A DNA stretch of 64,000 bases from Longilinea sp964536805 (lineage in GTDB: Bacteria > Chloroflexota > Anaerolineae > Anaerolineales > Anaerolineaceae): positions 22,265 to 86,264 of the forward strand of contig CAZHYQ010000011.1 of NCBI GenBank assembly GCA_964536805.1. Direction: 5' to 3'. The position numbers and the translations under genes are program-made. Within the stretch, counting starts at the first letter, position 1. Every line of letters begins with the position of its first letter. Positions 40,908-50,700 of the stretch are shown here, piece after piece. A model generated the notes under the pieces. That model saw nothing but the letters and a program-made list of their open reading frames with translations. It ran no database searches and was not told the DNA's origin.

Positions 40908-42196
40908 TCCTGGGCGTTCTCCTCTCCATTGGGGATATAAACGCCAACCACCCTGCGACGGGGATCGAGGTATTCCCGGGCAATTCGCTGCAAATCTGCC
41001 GGTGTCACCTGTGCGAGCCGTTCCATATATTCATTAAACCAATGGTACGTCGCGAACATCTCGGCATAACCCAGCCAAAAAGCCTGGTTGGTAATATTTT
41101 CGCTGCCGTAAGCGAATATTGCGCGTGCTTGTTTAATGGCGCGGGTGATTTCATCGGGGTGAACCATGTCCTGCTGCAAACGTTCAATTTCAGCATCCAC
41201 CGCCTTCAATATGGCATCGACGCTTTGGCCAGGCCGAACGGTAACGGTTATCTCATATAAAAATGGATCAACAGTGGCTTGCGTGCCGCCGCCAATGCCA
41301 GTTGCCAGTTCTTTTTCGACCAATGCCCGGTATAAACGGCTGGTTTTATTTGAGGTACCGCCGCCTCCAAACATGTTTAAACTGGTTGGTCCGGTCAGCA
41401 GGCTATCCATCACAGCAAACGGGAAGAAGTCCGGATTGGCTGCGGCAGGGGAACGGTAGGAAAGTTGGACGAAGGTGGTCTTCCCGGGCCCTTTCACCTC
41501 CACCCGGCGTTCAGCAGCCAAAGGCGGTTCGGGTTGCACGGAGTGGCTGTTTGTTCCGCCTGAGGGGATGGCACCGTAAAGGTGTTCCAGCCGCTTAATC
41601 ATTGCACCCGTTTCGAAATCTCCAGCGATGGCGACCAGAGCGTTGCCAGGATGGTAATTTGCCTTGTAATGCCGGAAAAGATCCTCCCGTTGAATCGCCG
41701 CCAGATCCTGCGGCGAGCCGATGATCTCATTCCGGTATGGGTGATGGTCAAAACCTGCCAATTGGACGGCTTCGCCCAGGCGGAAGAGCGGTTCGTTTTC
41801 GCTGCCTTCCCGTTCGGATAAAATGACCGAACGTTCCGATTCAACTTCCTCGGTTTTGAACAGACTGTTCACCATGCGGTCTGATTCAAGGCGCAACCCC
41901 AGGTCTATCTTCTCAGCAGGCAGTGTTTCGAAAAAGGTTGTCCAGTCAAGGTGGGTAAAAGCATTCCAGAAACCACCTTCGCGGGAGATTGCTTTATCCA
42001 ACATGCCGGCCGGAAAGTTCGTTGAACCTTTAAATTGCATATGCTCGACCCAGTGGGAAATGCCGGTCTGTCCTGGCAACTCGTCACGCGAGCCAATGCG
42101 GTACCACACCCAATGGCTGATGATGGGGGCAGTGTGGATTTCTTTCAGATGGATGGTTAAACCATTGGGGAGGTGTACCAAGGTTGGAGGGGTCAT
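40904..42196 (-). CDS. M16 family zinc protease (active subunit)
   Basis: A 430-residue M16B metalloprotease. The inverted zinc motif HWVEH (H48, H52, with E51 as base) lies in ISHWVEHMQFKGSTNFPAG, and ESERSVILSERE supplies the distal Glu. The C-terminal domain carries QLSYRSPA and the RxxY-type YRALVEKELATGIGG. Substrates are usually peptides or unfolded segments. I start it at the ATG at 42196 since the longer frame (to 42283) would overlap the preceding gene by ~60 bases and looks non-coding. Confidence 0.93.
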   Translation of the reverse strand: MTPPTLVHLPNGLTIHLKEIHTAPIISHWVWYRIGSRDELPGQTGISHWVEHMQFKGSTNFPAGMLDKAISREGGFWNAFTHLDWTTFFETLPAEKIDLGLRLESDRMVNSLFKTEEVESERSVILSEREGSENEPLFRLGEAVQLAGFDHHPYRNEIIGSPQDLAAIQREDLFRHYKANYHPGNALVAIAGDFETGAMIKRLEHLYGAIPSGGTNSHSVQPEPPLAAERRVEVKGPGKTTFVQLSYRSPAAANPDFFPFAVMDSLLTGPTSLNMFGGGGTSNKTSRLYRALVEKELATGIGGGTQATVDPFLYEITVTVRPGQSVDAILKAVDAEIERLQQDMVHPDEITRAIKQARAIFAYGSENITNQAFWLGYAEMFATYHWFNEYMERLAQVTPADLQRIAREYLDPRRRVVGVYIPNGEENAQE

Positions 42197-42222
42197 ATGG
42201 TTGGGATTATCCTCAGGATTGG

Positions 42223-42897
42223 CTAAGGGATGATGGCTGCGCAAAATGGATTGGGTTTTGTGCCGCATAAAGCCTCTTCCCAACTGCCCGGAATTTTACT
42301 GAGCAGTTCCCGGAAGGGACCTATTGCGTCGCGTAAATTGACCAATGGGGTATGCAAACCGGTCTGGTTAAGCGGGATATCCACAGGAACAGCCAGGGTG
42401 ATTGGGATCTTCTGATCCACCGGAATTGAAAGTGTGAGGTGAATGGGTAAATTCGTACCGGAGGGAAGAATGATATCGGCTGGCGCATTGAGTGTGAATG
42501 CACCGTTGTTGATGTCCACGTTCGCATTATCCACAGCCGTGTCCTGAGTGAGGCGTACGGTCGTATCCGTATCCACCTGCAGATCGAATTTGGCAGGAAC
42601 ATTGGTATCGAGATTGACTGTGGTTTGAATAAGGCTAACGTCCATTTGATTGATATTATCAACCAGCGGGTTTACGAGCCCTTTTTCAAGTGTGTTCTTG
42701 AGGGTGAAGATTTGCGAAAAAAGAAAAATGACGATACAGACCAGGATTAAATTGACAACGATTGAAGCAATGGCCGTAATTGTCCAAAAAGTTGGATGGT
42801 AGTTTTCAGGTCGTGGACTATGCCTCTTGGAAATAGACCGGATAACCGTTGGTTTTGTATCCTCTGTGGCAAGTGGTTCGGGTTCAGGCAGATTCAT
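42223..42897 (-). CDS. hypothetical single-span membrane protein
   Basis: A 224-residue protein: charged N-terminus, one transmembrane helix (~residues 36-65, FWTITAIASIVVNLILVCIVIFLF), then an Asp/Thr-rich beta-type extracytoplasmic part with repeated VDxDTTV/VPVDIPLN phrases and three Cys near the C-terminus. It resembles the short membrane proteins that carry a DUF-type late-embryogenesis-like beta domain, but no family is recognised. It lies directly upstream of the M16 pair and may be in the same operon. Confidence 0.75.
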   Translation of the reverse strand: MNLPEPEPLATEDTKPTVIRSISKRHSPRPENYHPTFWTITAIASIVVNLILVCIVIFLFSQIFTLKNTLEKGLVNPLVDNINQMDVSLIQTTVNLDTNVPAKFDLQVDTDTTVRLTQDTAVDNANVDINNGAFTLNAPADIILPSGTNLPIHLTLSIPVDQKIPITLAVPVDIPLNQTGLHTPLVNLRDAIGPFRELLSKIPGSWEEALCGTKPNPFCAAIIP

Positions 42898-43059
42898 GGT
42901 TTGCGGCGGTCCTTTCTTTGCCTAAAAAAATATTCACCCTTCATTATTATCGATCCATGCCGACCCGGACGAGTTGACTATAGCATAGATTTTTTAAAAA
43001 AGAAAACGAAACTCCTGTATAATCATCTTGGCATAATCGATGATATTTTCGATCGTTGG

Positions 43060-44409
43060 ATGGTGGACATGCTAACCAACAAACATCTCGTCGCTGTGGT
43101 GGGGGCTGGCCCGGCTGGCCTTTTTGCTGCCCGTGAGTTGGCTGTGCAAGGTGTGGATGTTTTCCTTTTTAATCGCGATATTAAACCGGGCGGATTGGCC
43201 GAGTATGGCATTTTTCCCGATAAGCACAAAATGAAAGAAGGGCTGCGAACTCAATTCCGCCAGGTACTATCACTGCCAAATGTGCATTATTACGGCAACG
43301 TGACCATTGGCAGCCAGGCGGACTTGAGCCTGGATGATTTGCGATCAATGGGATTCCAGGCAATTCTGGTTACCGTGGGTGCGCAAGGGACCAAATGGCT
43401 GGGCTTGCCCGGCGAAGATCTCAAGGGGGTTTATCACGCCAAGGATCTGGTCTATCACTACAACCGCCTTCCGCCATTTAGCAGCCGGAATTTTGAAATT
43501 GGCAAACGGGTTGCCATTATTGGCGCCGGAAATGTGAGTATGGATATTTCCCGTTACCTTGCGACCAGCCGCATGGTCGATGAGATCAGTGTGGTGATTC
43601 GGCGCGGTCCTGCCGAGGTTAAGTTTGATAGCAAAGAACTCGAACATGTAGTCTCATACATTGACCTGACGGCGTTGCGTAACGAATTGGAACGCGTGCG
43701 CCCGATCATGCTTGCATTCGGCCAGGATCCGGTACATTTCCGCGAGGCGGTCATGGCCGCGCGTGAAAAAGGTGACGTAAGCACATCCAGAACCCACATC
43801 AGGCTAATGTTCCTGGTCTCGCCCACCCGCATGTTGGGAGATGATCACGATCATGTTGCCGGGATAGAACTGGAAGACAACACTCTGGTCGCTGAAGATG
43901 GCGAGATAAAAGCGCGCGGCCTGGGCAGCCATAAAGCCATCGAGGTGGATACGGTGATTTTTGCCATTGGCGACCGGGTGGATGGCGCGTTGGGTCTCCC
44001 GGTTAAAGGCAGCGAATTTGCCAAGAATCTCAATCCGCGCTACCCGGTTGAGCAGCAGACCTTTGAACTGATCAATCCCGTCGATAACACGCCGATTGAT
44101 GATATTTTTGTGGCAGGCTGGGCGCGCAAAGCCAGTACCGGGTTGGTGGGGATTGCGCGCAAAGACGGTACCAATGGCGCGCGCGTCGTAATGCAATACC
44201 TTTTGACGCAACCTGAGTTAGAAACTGATACCCTGGACCAGATCGATAAACGGATTCTTTCGTTGCCAAAACCAGTGGTCACCTGGCATGACCTGCAACA
44301 ATTGCAGACGGCCGAGCAGGCAATGGCTGAGAATAACCAGATTGAAGAATTTAAGTTTTTTACCAATGATGAAATGTTGAGAGCCATTGGAATTTCAGAA
44401 ATCCATTAG
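43060..44409 (+). CDS. FAD/NAD(P) oxidoreductase of the adrenodoxin reductase/GltD-like type
   Basis: A 449-residue two-dinucleotide flavoprotein. FAD motif VAVVGAGPAGLFAARELA, GGLAEYGIFPDKHKMK after it (GltD/FprA signature), NADP motif VAIIGAGNVSMDISRYLA followed by VVIRRG, and the late FAD motif DDIFVAGWARK..TGLVGIARKDG. Likely a ferredoxin-NADP+ reductase or an electron-input subunit; no iron-sulfur domain or glutamate synthase is adjacent. Start taken at the ATG at 43060; 43069 is nearly as good. A TATAAT at 43018-43023 may be its -10. Confidence 0.9.
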   Translation: MVDMLTNKHLVAVVGAGPAGLFAARELAVQGVDVFLFNRDIKPGGLAEYGIFPDKHKMKEGLRTQFRQVLSLPNVHYYGNVTIGSQADLSLDDLRSMGFQAILVTVGAQGTKWLGLPGEDLKGVYHAKDLVYHYNRLPPFSSRNFEIGKRVAIIGAGNVSMDISRYLATSRMVDEISVVIRRGPAEVKFDSKELEHVVSYIDLTALRNELERVRPIMLAFGQDPVHFREAVMAAREKGDVSTSRTHIRLMFLVSPTRMLGDDHDHVAGIELEDNTLVAEDGEIKARGLGSHKAIEVDTVIFAIGDRVDGALGLPVKGSEFAKNLNPRYPVEQQTFELINPVDNTPIDDIFVAGWARKASTGLVGIARKDGTNGARVVMQYLLTQPELETDTLDQIDKRILSLPKPVVTWHDLQQLQTAEQAMAENNQIEEFKFFTNDEMLRAIGISEIH

Positions 44410-44419
44410 AACCAAAAAT

Positions 44420-44436
44420 ACCGGCTTATGGCCGGT
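44420..44436. terminator. bidirectional terminator-like hairpin
   Basis: ACCGGC/GCCGGT stem with a five-base loop between convergent genes ending at 44409 and 44467. The T-run is better on the minus strand (ATTTTTGG). Confidence 0.65.
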
Positions 44437-44466
44437 GTTTGATCGTTTACTTGGGAGAAGATTTAT

Positions 44467-44952
44467 TTATGCTGGTATCCTGTAAGGGATCAGCATCAAG
44501 AATCCAATTGCTATGATTGCCTGGCCGACTTCAACGCCGGCAGCCTGCCAATGGCCAAAATAAATCAAGCCGGGAAGGGGATGACTGCCCAGGCCAAAGA
44601 TATCTGCCATGCCGGCAAAAACAGCGATGACGTATCCCGTGGAGACCAGGCGCAAGCCCAGATCGGCGGCGATGGAGGTTTGCTGTTTTTTCCACAACGC
44701 CATCATGCTCAGGTACCCGCCGATGCAAATCAGTGCCAGACCCACCAGGAACACCGCGATTTGGACAAAACCGATCACCGGGCTGCGGTCCAAACCAAAT
44801 ATGCTCGGCCGCGCACCAATTAAAAAGGTTAGAAAACCCACCAATGTGATTGACAAACCCGTGCGGATACGCCGGCGCGAATAAGGCCGTTCGGGAATGG
44901 TATCTTCAGAAGTGATGGAGGGGATGGGAACGCTGGGGACCGATTCACTCAT
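44467..44952 (-). CDS. four-helix membrane protein, hypothetical
   Basis: A 161-residue protein with a Pro/Ser-rich cytoplasmic-type N-terminus and four hydrophobic segments (GLSITLVGFLTFLIG, VIGFVQIAVFLVGLALI, YVIAVFAGMADIFGLG, QAIIAIGFLMLIPY). No known family recognised. Its ATG overlaps the dipeptidase stop (ATGA), so it is co-translated with it. Confidence 0.75.
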   Translation of the reverse strand: MSESVPSVPIPSITSEDTIPERPYSRRRIRTGLSITLVGFLTFLIGARPSIFGLDRSPVIGFVQIAVFLVGLALICIGGYLSMMALWKKQQTSIAADLGLRLVSTGYVIAVFAGMADIFGLGSHPLPGLIYFGHWQAAGVEVGQAIIAIGFLMLIPYRIPA

Positions 44953-46049
44953 GACGCGGGCAAGCCTCTTTCGAGTATGTGCTGCCAGTTGCCGTTGAAT
45001 ATTGATTGTACCTCATCTTGCTGGTAGCCGTGCTCAATTAATTTATTTTCCAGTTTTTGCAAATCTGCAATGGTATCGATTTCATAAGGCACTGCCGGCC
45101 AGCCAAAGCCGCCATCAAAATCAGTGCCCAGGGCGGCATGGTTGGCATCCCCTGCCAACTGGCAGATGTGATCGATATGGGCCACAAGATGCTCGAGGGT
45201 GACCCACTCGCGCGGATCGCTGTTCTTCCACTCAGGCACCAGAAAACGATTATAAGGCAATACGCCCATCACACCGTCGCGCTCAATCAAACGGCAGATG
45301 GTCTCATCCGTCAGGTGGCGTTCGCCGTAAGCGCCATGGATCAGGCTGCGTGAATTTGCGTGGGATGCTATGATGGTGCCTTCGTATCGATCCAGCGCTT
45401 CCAGGGCTGATTGTTCTGTCATATGCGCCAGGTCCAGCGTATATTCCAGACCGGCCATGACCTCCAATAGTTCGCGGCCTTCGCGCGAGAAACCGCCTTT
45501 TTCATGCATGCCGCCGCACCAGCGTGTGCCAGCCCATACCGGTCCAAAAATGCGCAAGCCGTTTTGCCACCACTCTTCCAATTCGCGCGGGTTCTCCAAC
45601 CCTTCGCCACCTTCCATCAACAGCACCAATCCAACCGGATTGGTGATTTCCGGATATACGGCTGGCTGAGTCTGCCAGGCGCCCAGGACGGATTGCAGAT
45701 CTTTCCGTGTGCGGACCAGCCGGAATTTATCAGGGTTTTCGTCAGTCAATCGCTGGTAATAATCCAGTTGCGCCTGATATAACCGTTTGGCAGAAGCAGC
45801 ATCGTCGAAAACCTGGTTTTCCCAGGCGCCTCCGGCATAACGACGGGGAGCAATGAACAGGGTGGAAAAAATGAGTGCAATCTGTCCGCGCTGAAAATCC
45901 GGCCAACCCAGCAGTGTATCGCTGGTCAGCGCTGGCGTGGCAGTCCCAATTTCCAGCTTGCGGATTTCCGCTGCCGATTTAAGATAATCTCGCTGGAAAG
46001 ACAACGCATTATAGGCCAAATCCTGGTGTGCATCGATGATAAAAGTCAT
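44949..46049 (-). CDS. M19 family (renal-type) dipeptidase
   Basis: A 366-residue zinc dipeptidase. Metal and substrate motifs: IDAHQDLAYNAL (HxD), LLMEGGEG (bridging Glu), LDLAHMTEQSALEAL and IIASHANSR (His ligands), LGTDFDGG. Such enzymes hydrolyse dipeptides, sometimes those with D-residues. No signal peptide is visible, so probably cytoplasmic. GAGGAAA eight bases before the ATG. First gene of a two-gene unit. Confidence 0.93.
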   Translation of the reverse strand: MTFIIDAHQDLAYNALSFQRDYLKSAAEIRKLEIGTATPALTSDTLLGWPDFQRGQIALIFSTLFIAPRRYAGGAWENQVFDDAASAKRLYQAQLDYYQRLTDENPDKFRLVRTRKDLQSVLGAWQTQPAVYPEITNPVGLVLLMEGGEGLENPRELEEWWQNGLRIFGPVWAGTRWCGGMHEKGGFSREGRELLEVMAGLEYTLDLAHMTEQSALEALDRYEGTIIASHANSRSLIHGAYGERHLTDETICRLIERDGVMGVLPYNRFLVPEWKNSDPREWVTLEHLVAHIDHICQLAGDANHAALGTDFDGGFGWPAVPYEIDTIADLQKLENKLIEHGYQQDEVQSIFNGNWQHILERGLPAS

Positions 46050-46077
46050 CGGGTTTCCTCAGCAATCCGTAGTAAAA

Positions 46078-46100
46078 GGAGCGCACCATTGGTGCGCTCC
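46078..46100 (-). terminator. Rho-independent terminator of the S1 gene
   Basis: Ten-base stem GGAGCGCACC/GGTGCGCTCC, three-base loop, followed on the minus strand by TTTTAC. Lies 25 bases after the stop at 46125. Confidence 0.85.
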
Positions 46101-46124
46101 CTGATCCTTACGTTTGAAAAGGGC

Positions 46125-47549
46125 TTAGGCTACCGGTTCGCCGGCTGGTTTTTCAGAGTCGTCAACCGATTTCTCAGCTTCGTCAGCCGCTTTTTCAGCT
46201 TCGACAACTACTTTTTTAGCCCTTGAAGCCCGTTTTTTGGGTTCGGCAGCTGGTTTTTCGGCTTCGGCAACCGGTTTTTCGAGTTCCTCTACCGGCTTTT
46301 CGGCCACAGCAATGGTTTCTTCGGGTTCTTCGGCGGGTTTTTCTTCTTCATTGCCGAGGATTTCATCCAAAGACTGCCAATCCATGTCAGCGTAGGCCAT
46401 TGATTCGACGCGGCGCAGGCTCAGGCCGATGCGGTGATTCTCAGGATCAATCTTGATGATCCGCAGCGTAACCTGTTCGCCTTCGTGCAACACTTCTTTG
46501 GGGTGTTCAATGCGCTTTTCGCTGATTTCCGAGATGTGGATCAAACCTTCCAGGTCGTCTTCCAGGCGGGCAAAAGCGCCGAACTTGGTGAGCCGGGTAA
46601 TGTTTGCTTCCACCAGCTGGCCAACCACGAATTGGGCAGAGCGTTGGGTCCAGGGATCATCGAGCAGTTGGCGAATGGAAAGTCCGATGCGCTTCTTCTC
46701 GCGTTCAATGCTGATGACTTTGACCTTGACTTCTTGTCCGACCTTGAGAACCTCGCCAGGATGCTGGATGCGGTCCCAGGAGATTTCAGAGAGATGAACC
46801 AGGCCGTCGGCGCCGTTGATGTTGACGAAAGCGCCAAAATCAGCCAGGCTGGTAACGCGTCCGGTGCGGATTTCGCCTTCTTTCAATTCGTCAATCACGC
46901 GTTCCTTGATGGTTTCGCGAGTCTCGGTGCTGGCAGCGCGTTCTGATAAGATCAGGCGGCGGCGTTCGCGGTCGACTTCGATCACGACCACATCGATCTC
47001 CTGGCCGATCATTTTGCTCCAGCGCTGGTCGGGGGTTTCGCCCGAAAGTCCTGCACGCCGGGAAAGGCTGATTTGGGAGGAGGGCACAAAACCGCGCAGG
47101 CCGCCAACAGGAACGATCAATCCGCCCTTGTTGTAGCCAACGATCGAACTGTGATAGACCTCTTTGGATGTGAGCAGCTCTTCAGTGCGCGTCCAACTGA
47201 CCTCTTCACGCGCCCGAACGTATGAGAGAACAAGATTCCCGTTCTGGTCTTCGGGATTAACGACGAATACCGGAATTTCCTGTCCTACTTTGAGTTCAGA
47301 AAGCTCTTCTGAAGGAATCAACTCATATTCCTTGCCAGTAATCATGCCTTCTGATTTGGTTCCGACGCTGACTAGAATCTGACCAGGGGTAATGCTGGCG
47401 ATTACGCCGTCGCGAATCTCGCCGGCCTTGGGAAATTCAATCCCAGGACCTTCCTGATCGAGAAGAGAGGCCATGTCGTTTTGGTTGTCAATGAGATGAT
47501 TCTCGGGCGTTTCCCCCTGCTCGAGTTGGGCGTCGTTTTGATCCATCAT
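46125..47549 (-). CDS. rpsA: 30S ribosomal protein S1 (four S1 domains)
   Basis: A 474-residue RNA-binding protein that helps mRNA dock on the 30S subunit. Four S1 domains: ~40-110 (GEIRDGVIASITPGQILVSV), ~125-205 (HSSIVGYNKGGLIVPV), ~222-295 (GEIRTGRVTSLADFGAFVNI) and ~308-382 (EANITRLTKFGAFARL). The last 85 residues are a low-complexity acidic/Lys tail of repeated EKPxxE-type units, coded by imperfect tandem repeats at ~46135-46345. Shorter than the six-domain E. coli protein but typical for Gram-positive-like S1. It has its own promoter downstream of secA. Confidence 0.92.
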   Translation of the reverse strand: MMDQNDAQLEQGETPENHLIDNQNDMASLLDQEGPGIEFPKAGEIRDGVIASITPGQILVSVGTKSEGMITGKEYELIPSEELSELKVGQEIPVFVVNPEDQNGNLVLSYVRAREEVSWTRTEELLTSKEVYHSSIVGYNKGGLIVPVGGLRGFVPSSQISLSRRAGLSGETPDQRWSKMIGQEIDVVVIEVDRERRRLILSERAASTETRETIKERVIDELKEGEIRTGRVTSLADFGAFVNINGADGLVHLSEISWDRIQHPGEVLKVGQEVKVKVISIEREKKRIGLSIRQLLDDPWTQRSAQFVVGQLVEANITRLTKFGAFARLEDDLEGLIHISEISEKRIEHPKEVLHEGEQVTLRIIKIDPENHRIGLSLRRVESMAYADMDWQSLDEILGNEEEKPAEEPEETIAVAEKPVEELEKPVAEAEKPAAEPKKRASRAKKVVVEAEKAADEAEKSVDDSEKPAGEPVA

Positions 47550-47586
47550 ACGATCTGTGTGCTCCGGTTACGAAAATATAAGAACC

Positions 47587-47663
47587 ATTATAAAGGTATC
47601 CAATCATCTTGACAACCCTTAGGTTGTCCAGATAACCAGTATCTCTATAACTAAATGATTATA
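47587..47663 (-). promoter_or_regulatory. tandem promoters and inverted repeat upstream of rpsA
   Basis: Proximal: -35 TTGTCA (47610-47615), 17-base spacer, -10 TATAAT (47587-47592) on the minus strand. The inverted repeat GACAACC-CTTA-GGTTGTC (47611-47628) overlaps its -35. Distal: extended -10 TGGTATAAT (TATAAT at 47658-47663). Confidence 0.6.
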
Positions 47664-47692
47664 CCAGAATTAAATGTCAAGCGATTAATAAG

Positions 47693-47729
47693 AATACAGG
47701 TGCAAGTATTTGCTCTTTGCACCTGTATT
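47693..47729 (-). terminator. terminator hairpin of secA
   Basis: Thirteen-base arms AATACAGGTGCAA and TTGCACCTGTATT around an 11-base loop, 30 bases after the secA stop. Tail on the minus strand is moderately T-rich (TTCTTATTA). Confidence 0.72.
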
Positions 47730-47758
47730 TTCCAGAATCCGTTAATTACATCATCGTT

Positions 47759-50700
47759 TTAGTGGTGGCGCCGTTTTTTCTTGTTTGCCGTACGGTCAAC
47801 CGGGATTGGAGCTGCTGTTGGGGTGGAAGCGGTTTCTTCTCCGCTTTCCAACGCTTCCGGAACATCCACGCGTTCGCGGTCGATGCTGATGGAGGCTTCG
47901 CGGCTGGGACGGAAGGTGAACATGCGGTTGACCACGCCGGAACGGATTTCTTTCAGCAGGTCCTGGAACAATTCGGAAGCCTTGCCCTTGTACATGACCA
48001 ATGGGTCGCGCTGGGCATAGGCTTCCAACCCGATTGAAACGCGCAAGGCTTCGACGCGGGTCAGGTATTCGACCCAGGCCTGCGAAATGACCGAAAGCAG
48101 CAATTCGCGGAAACTCTCATTCAGCAGGCGTTTTCCCAATGCACCAACCAGTTGGTTGCGGTCTTCCTGCGACATTTCAGCAAGCGGCCTCTCCGCTAGT
48201 TCATTCATCTTTTCGATGCCGGTTTGTTCGCGTAAATAATCCTGGTGGCGCACATCCAGCTGATTGAGCGTTACCTCATTCTGGTTCAGCCGCTTCCATT
48301 CTGCCAGGCCCCAAATGATGGTCAAAGCGCCGATGGCTCCGCGGGCGTGTTCCAATACCTGCTCGGTCACTTCGCTGGCCGGACGGCCTTCCAGTTGGCG
48401 CGCCGCCAGGTAAACATAATTAAGCCTGGTAAAGCGCTGGGTTGCCTGCCGGTGCGTGCGTTTGTCAAAGGATACGCGGGTACCCTGCGCCATGAAGGTG
48501 AGCATCGCCATCATATTGCGCTCCACGACGGGCGCATCCTTGAGCTTGTCCATCAGGGGTTCCAGGTCGCGTGCGATTTGCCCATTTTGGCCGACCAGCC
48601 GTTGCGCTTGTTCATCCAGTGCGCTCATAACCGCCTGAAGCAGCGTTTCTGAAATCTCCTGCCAGTTCAAGTTTTGCAATTGGCCGGGTTTAAAACCCAG
48701 GTTTTCAACGCGGCGTTCCAAGGCTGTCACCGAGCGGGCAATGGCAATGTTGAGCAGGTTGGATTCGATTTGTTCCTGGATTACCCCTTTGACTTCCTCC
48801 TGACCGTCGACAAGTTGGCGCAGTTGTTCAGAGGTAAGCCGTAGCGGAATGTGCAGCAGCCCGCCCAATTCTTCTGCGATTTCCTGCGGTTTGCGCTGCA
48901 AAGATCGATCATCTTCTTCCTCTTTGCTCTGCAGCGATTCGAGGTAGTTATCCAATATTTCAAAACGATCGTCGCGCTGGCGTTCCAGGGCTTCGCTCAT
49001 GCGGTCGAGCAAGGTGCGCGCAGCCTTCACAATATGGTCGCGTTCGGCCTGCAAGGCTCGACTTGCGGTTTCCATGCACGCTTCGCGCATATCGTAAACG
49101 GTTCCCGGGGTTTTCTCGAGCCGTTTTTGCAGATCGTCCACCAGGATGCGCAGGGTCAGCGAAGGGTAAAGCACGCCTTCGAAGTCGAGTGTAGGCTGAA
49201 CTTCATCCATGAAGGCCAGAAGTTTCCAGGGACCTTCCTCTTTGTCCTTCAAAGCATCGGGAACGCGCAGGTTCAGATCCGTTTCCAAAATCTCGATGAC
49301 ATCCTCGGTTAAATCAGGTTTGGTGAAGGCGCGATCGCGTTGCGCATAAATACGCTGGCGTTGCGAATTTAGCACGTCATCGTATTCCAGCAGGTGCTTG
49401 CGGACATCAAAGTTGCTGCCTTCCACCCGTTCCTGGGCTTGTTCCACCAACCGGCCCAACAGGTTGTGCTCGATGGGATAGCTTTCATCGATGTTCAGCC
49501 GTTTGATAAGGTTGTCAACCTGGCCGCCGCCGAACAAGCGCATCAATTCATCTTCGAGGGAGAGGTAAAAACGGGAAGACCCTGGATCGCCCTGCCGGGC
49601 AGAGCGGCCGCGCAGCTGGTTGTCAATGCGGCGTGCCTCGTGGCGTTCCGATCCGACCACATGCAGCCCGCCCAATTGGCGCACGCGTTCCATGTCGTCC
49701 ATGTAGGCGAGGAAAGCATCAACCGCTTCCACATAGATGCCGTAATCATCGCGCGATATGGCCAGCAGCGCCTTACGGCGGTCTTCGTTGGTCATATCAT
49801 AGGGATCGTTCTGGGTGCGCTGCAAAACGCGAATGACGCCCGCCAGAACATCGTCGGGCAATTCGCCGCCCAATTTGATGTCGACACCGCGGCCGGCCAT
49901 ATTGGTGGCGATGGTCACCATGCCAAAAGAACCGGCGCGGGCTATGATCTGGGATTCCTCATCATGTTTGCGCGCATTTAGAACCTGATGCGGCACTCCG
50001 CCTTGAATGGTTTTGATCAGGCGGTCCTTCTCGTTTTGAGATAGATCCAATGCCCGGATCAGCATGTCCAGATTGGCTGGATCCTCCGGGTTGATCGAAG
50101 CCAGGCCAAGCGGTTTGGCAGCCTGGCGCAATTCGCCCGGGTTCAGATCATCCAGGGGTTTATTTAGGAATTCCAATTCCGGGATGCGCTGCTCGATGAA
50201 ATCCTGTTTATTCTTTTCCATCCAGGCCCGGCGTACTAAAAGAATCTGCAGCAAGCGCCGGATTGGCTCGGCCTTTAAACGGTCGGAAAGACGCTCCGAA
50301 TGTTCCACCGAGGTGGTGCCGACCAGTTGCGGACGCCCGAGCAGGTAATAGCGCAGGATCTCTTCAATGATGGCACGCAGCTTGGCTTCTTCGGTACGGT
50401 AAACCACGTCCGGAAAGTCCTTGCGCCGCCAAAACACAGGAGTCTTTGTCGGGTCGCCTTTGCGGGTATAAAAACTCACTTTATAACCGTTTTCATCCTT
50501 GCCTTCCACCTCGGCAAGTTCGGCATTGGCGCGCATGGCGGAATATTCCAGGTTGGTGGGAATGGGCTGGACTTCCAATTTGTAAATCTTATGGAATTCT
50601 TCCGATTCGGTCAGGCCGGTGCCGGTCATGCCCGCCAGCTTTTCGTACATGCGGAAATAATTCTGAATGGTGATGGTGGCATAGGTGACGTTTTCCGGTT

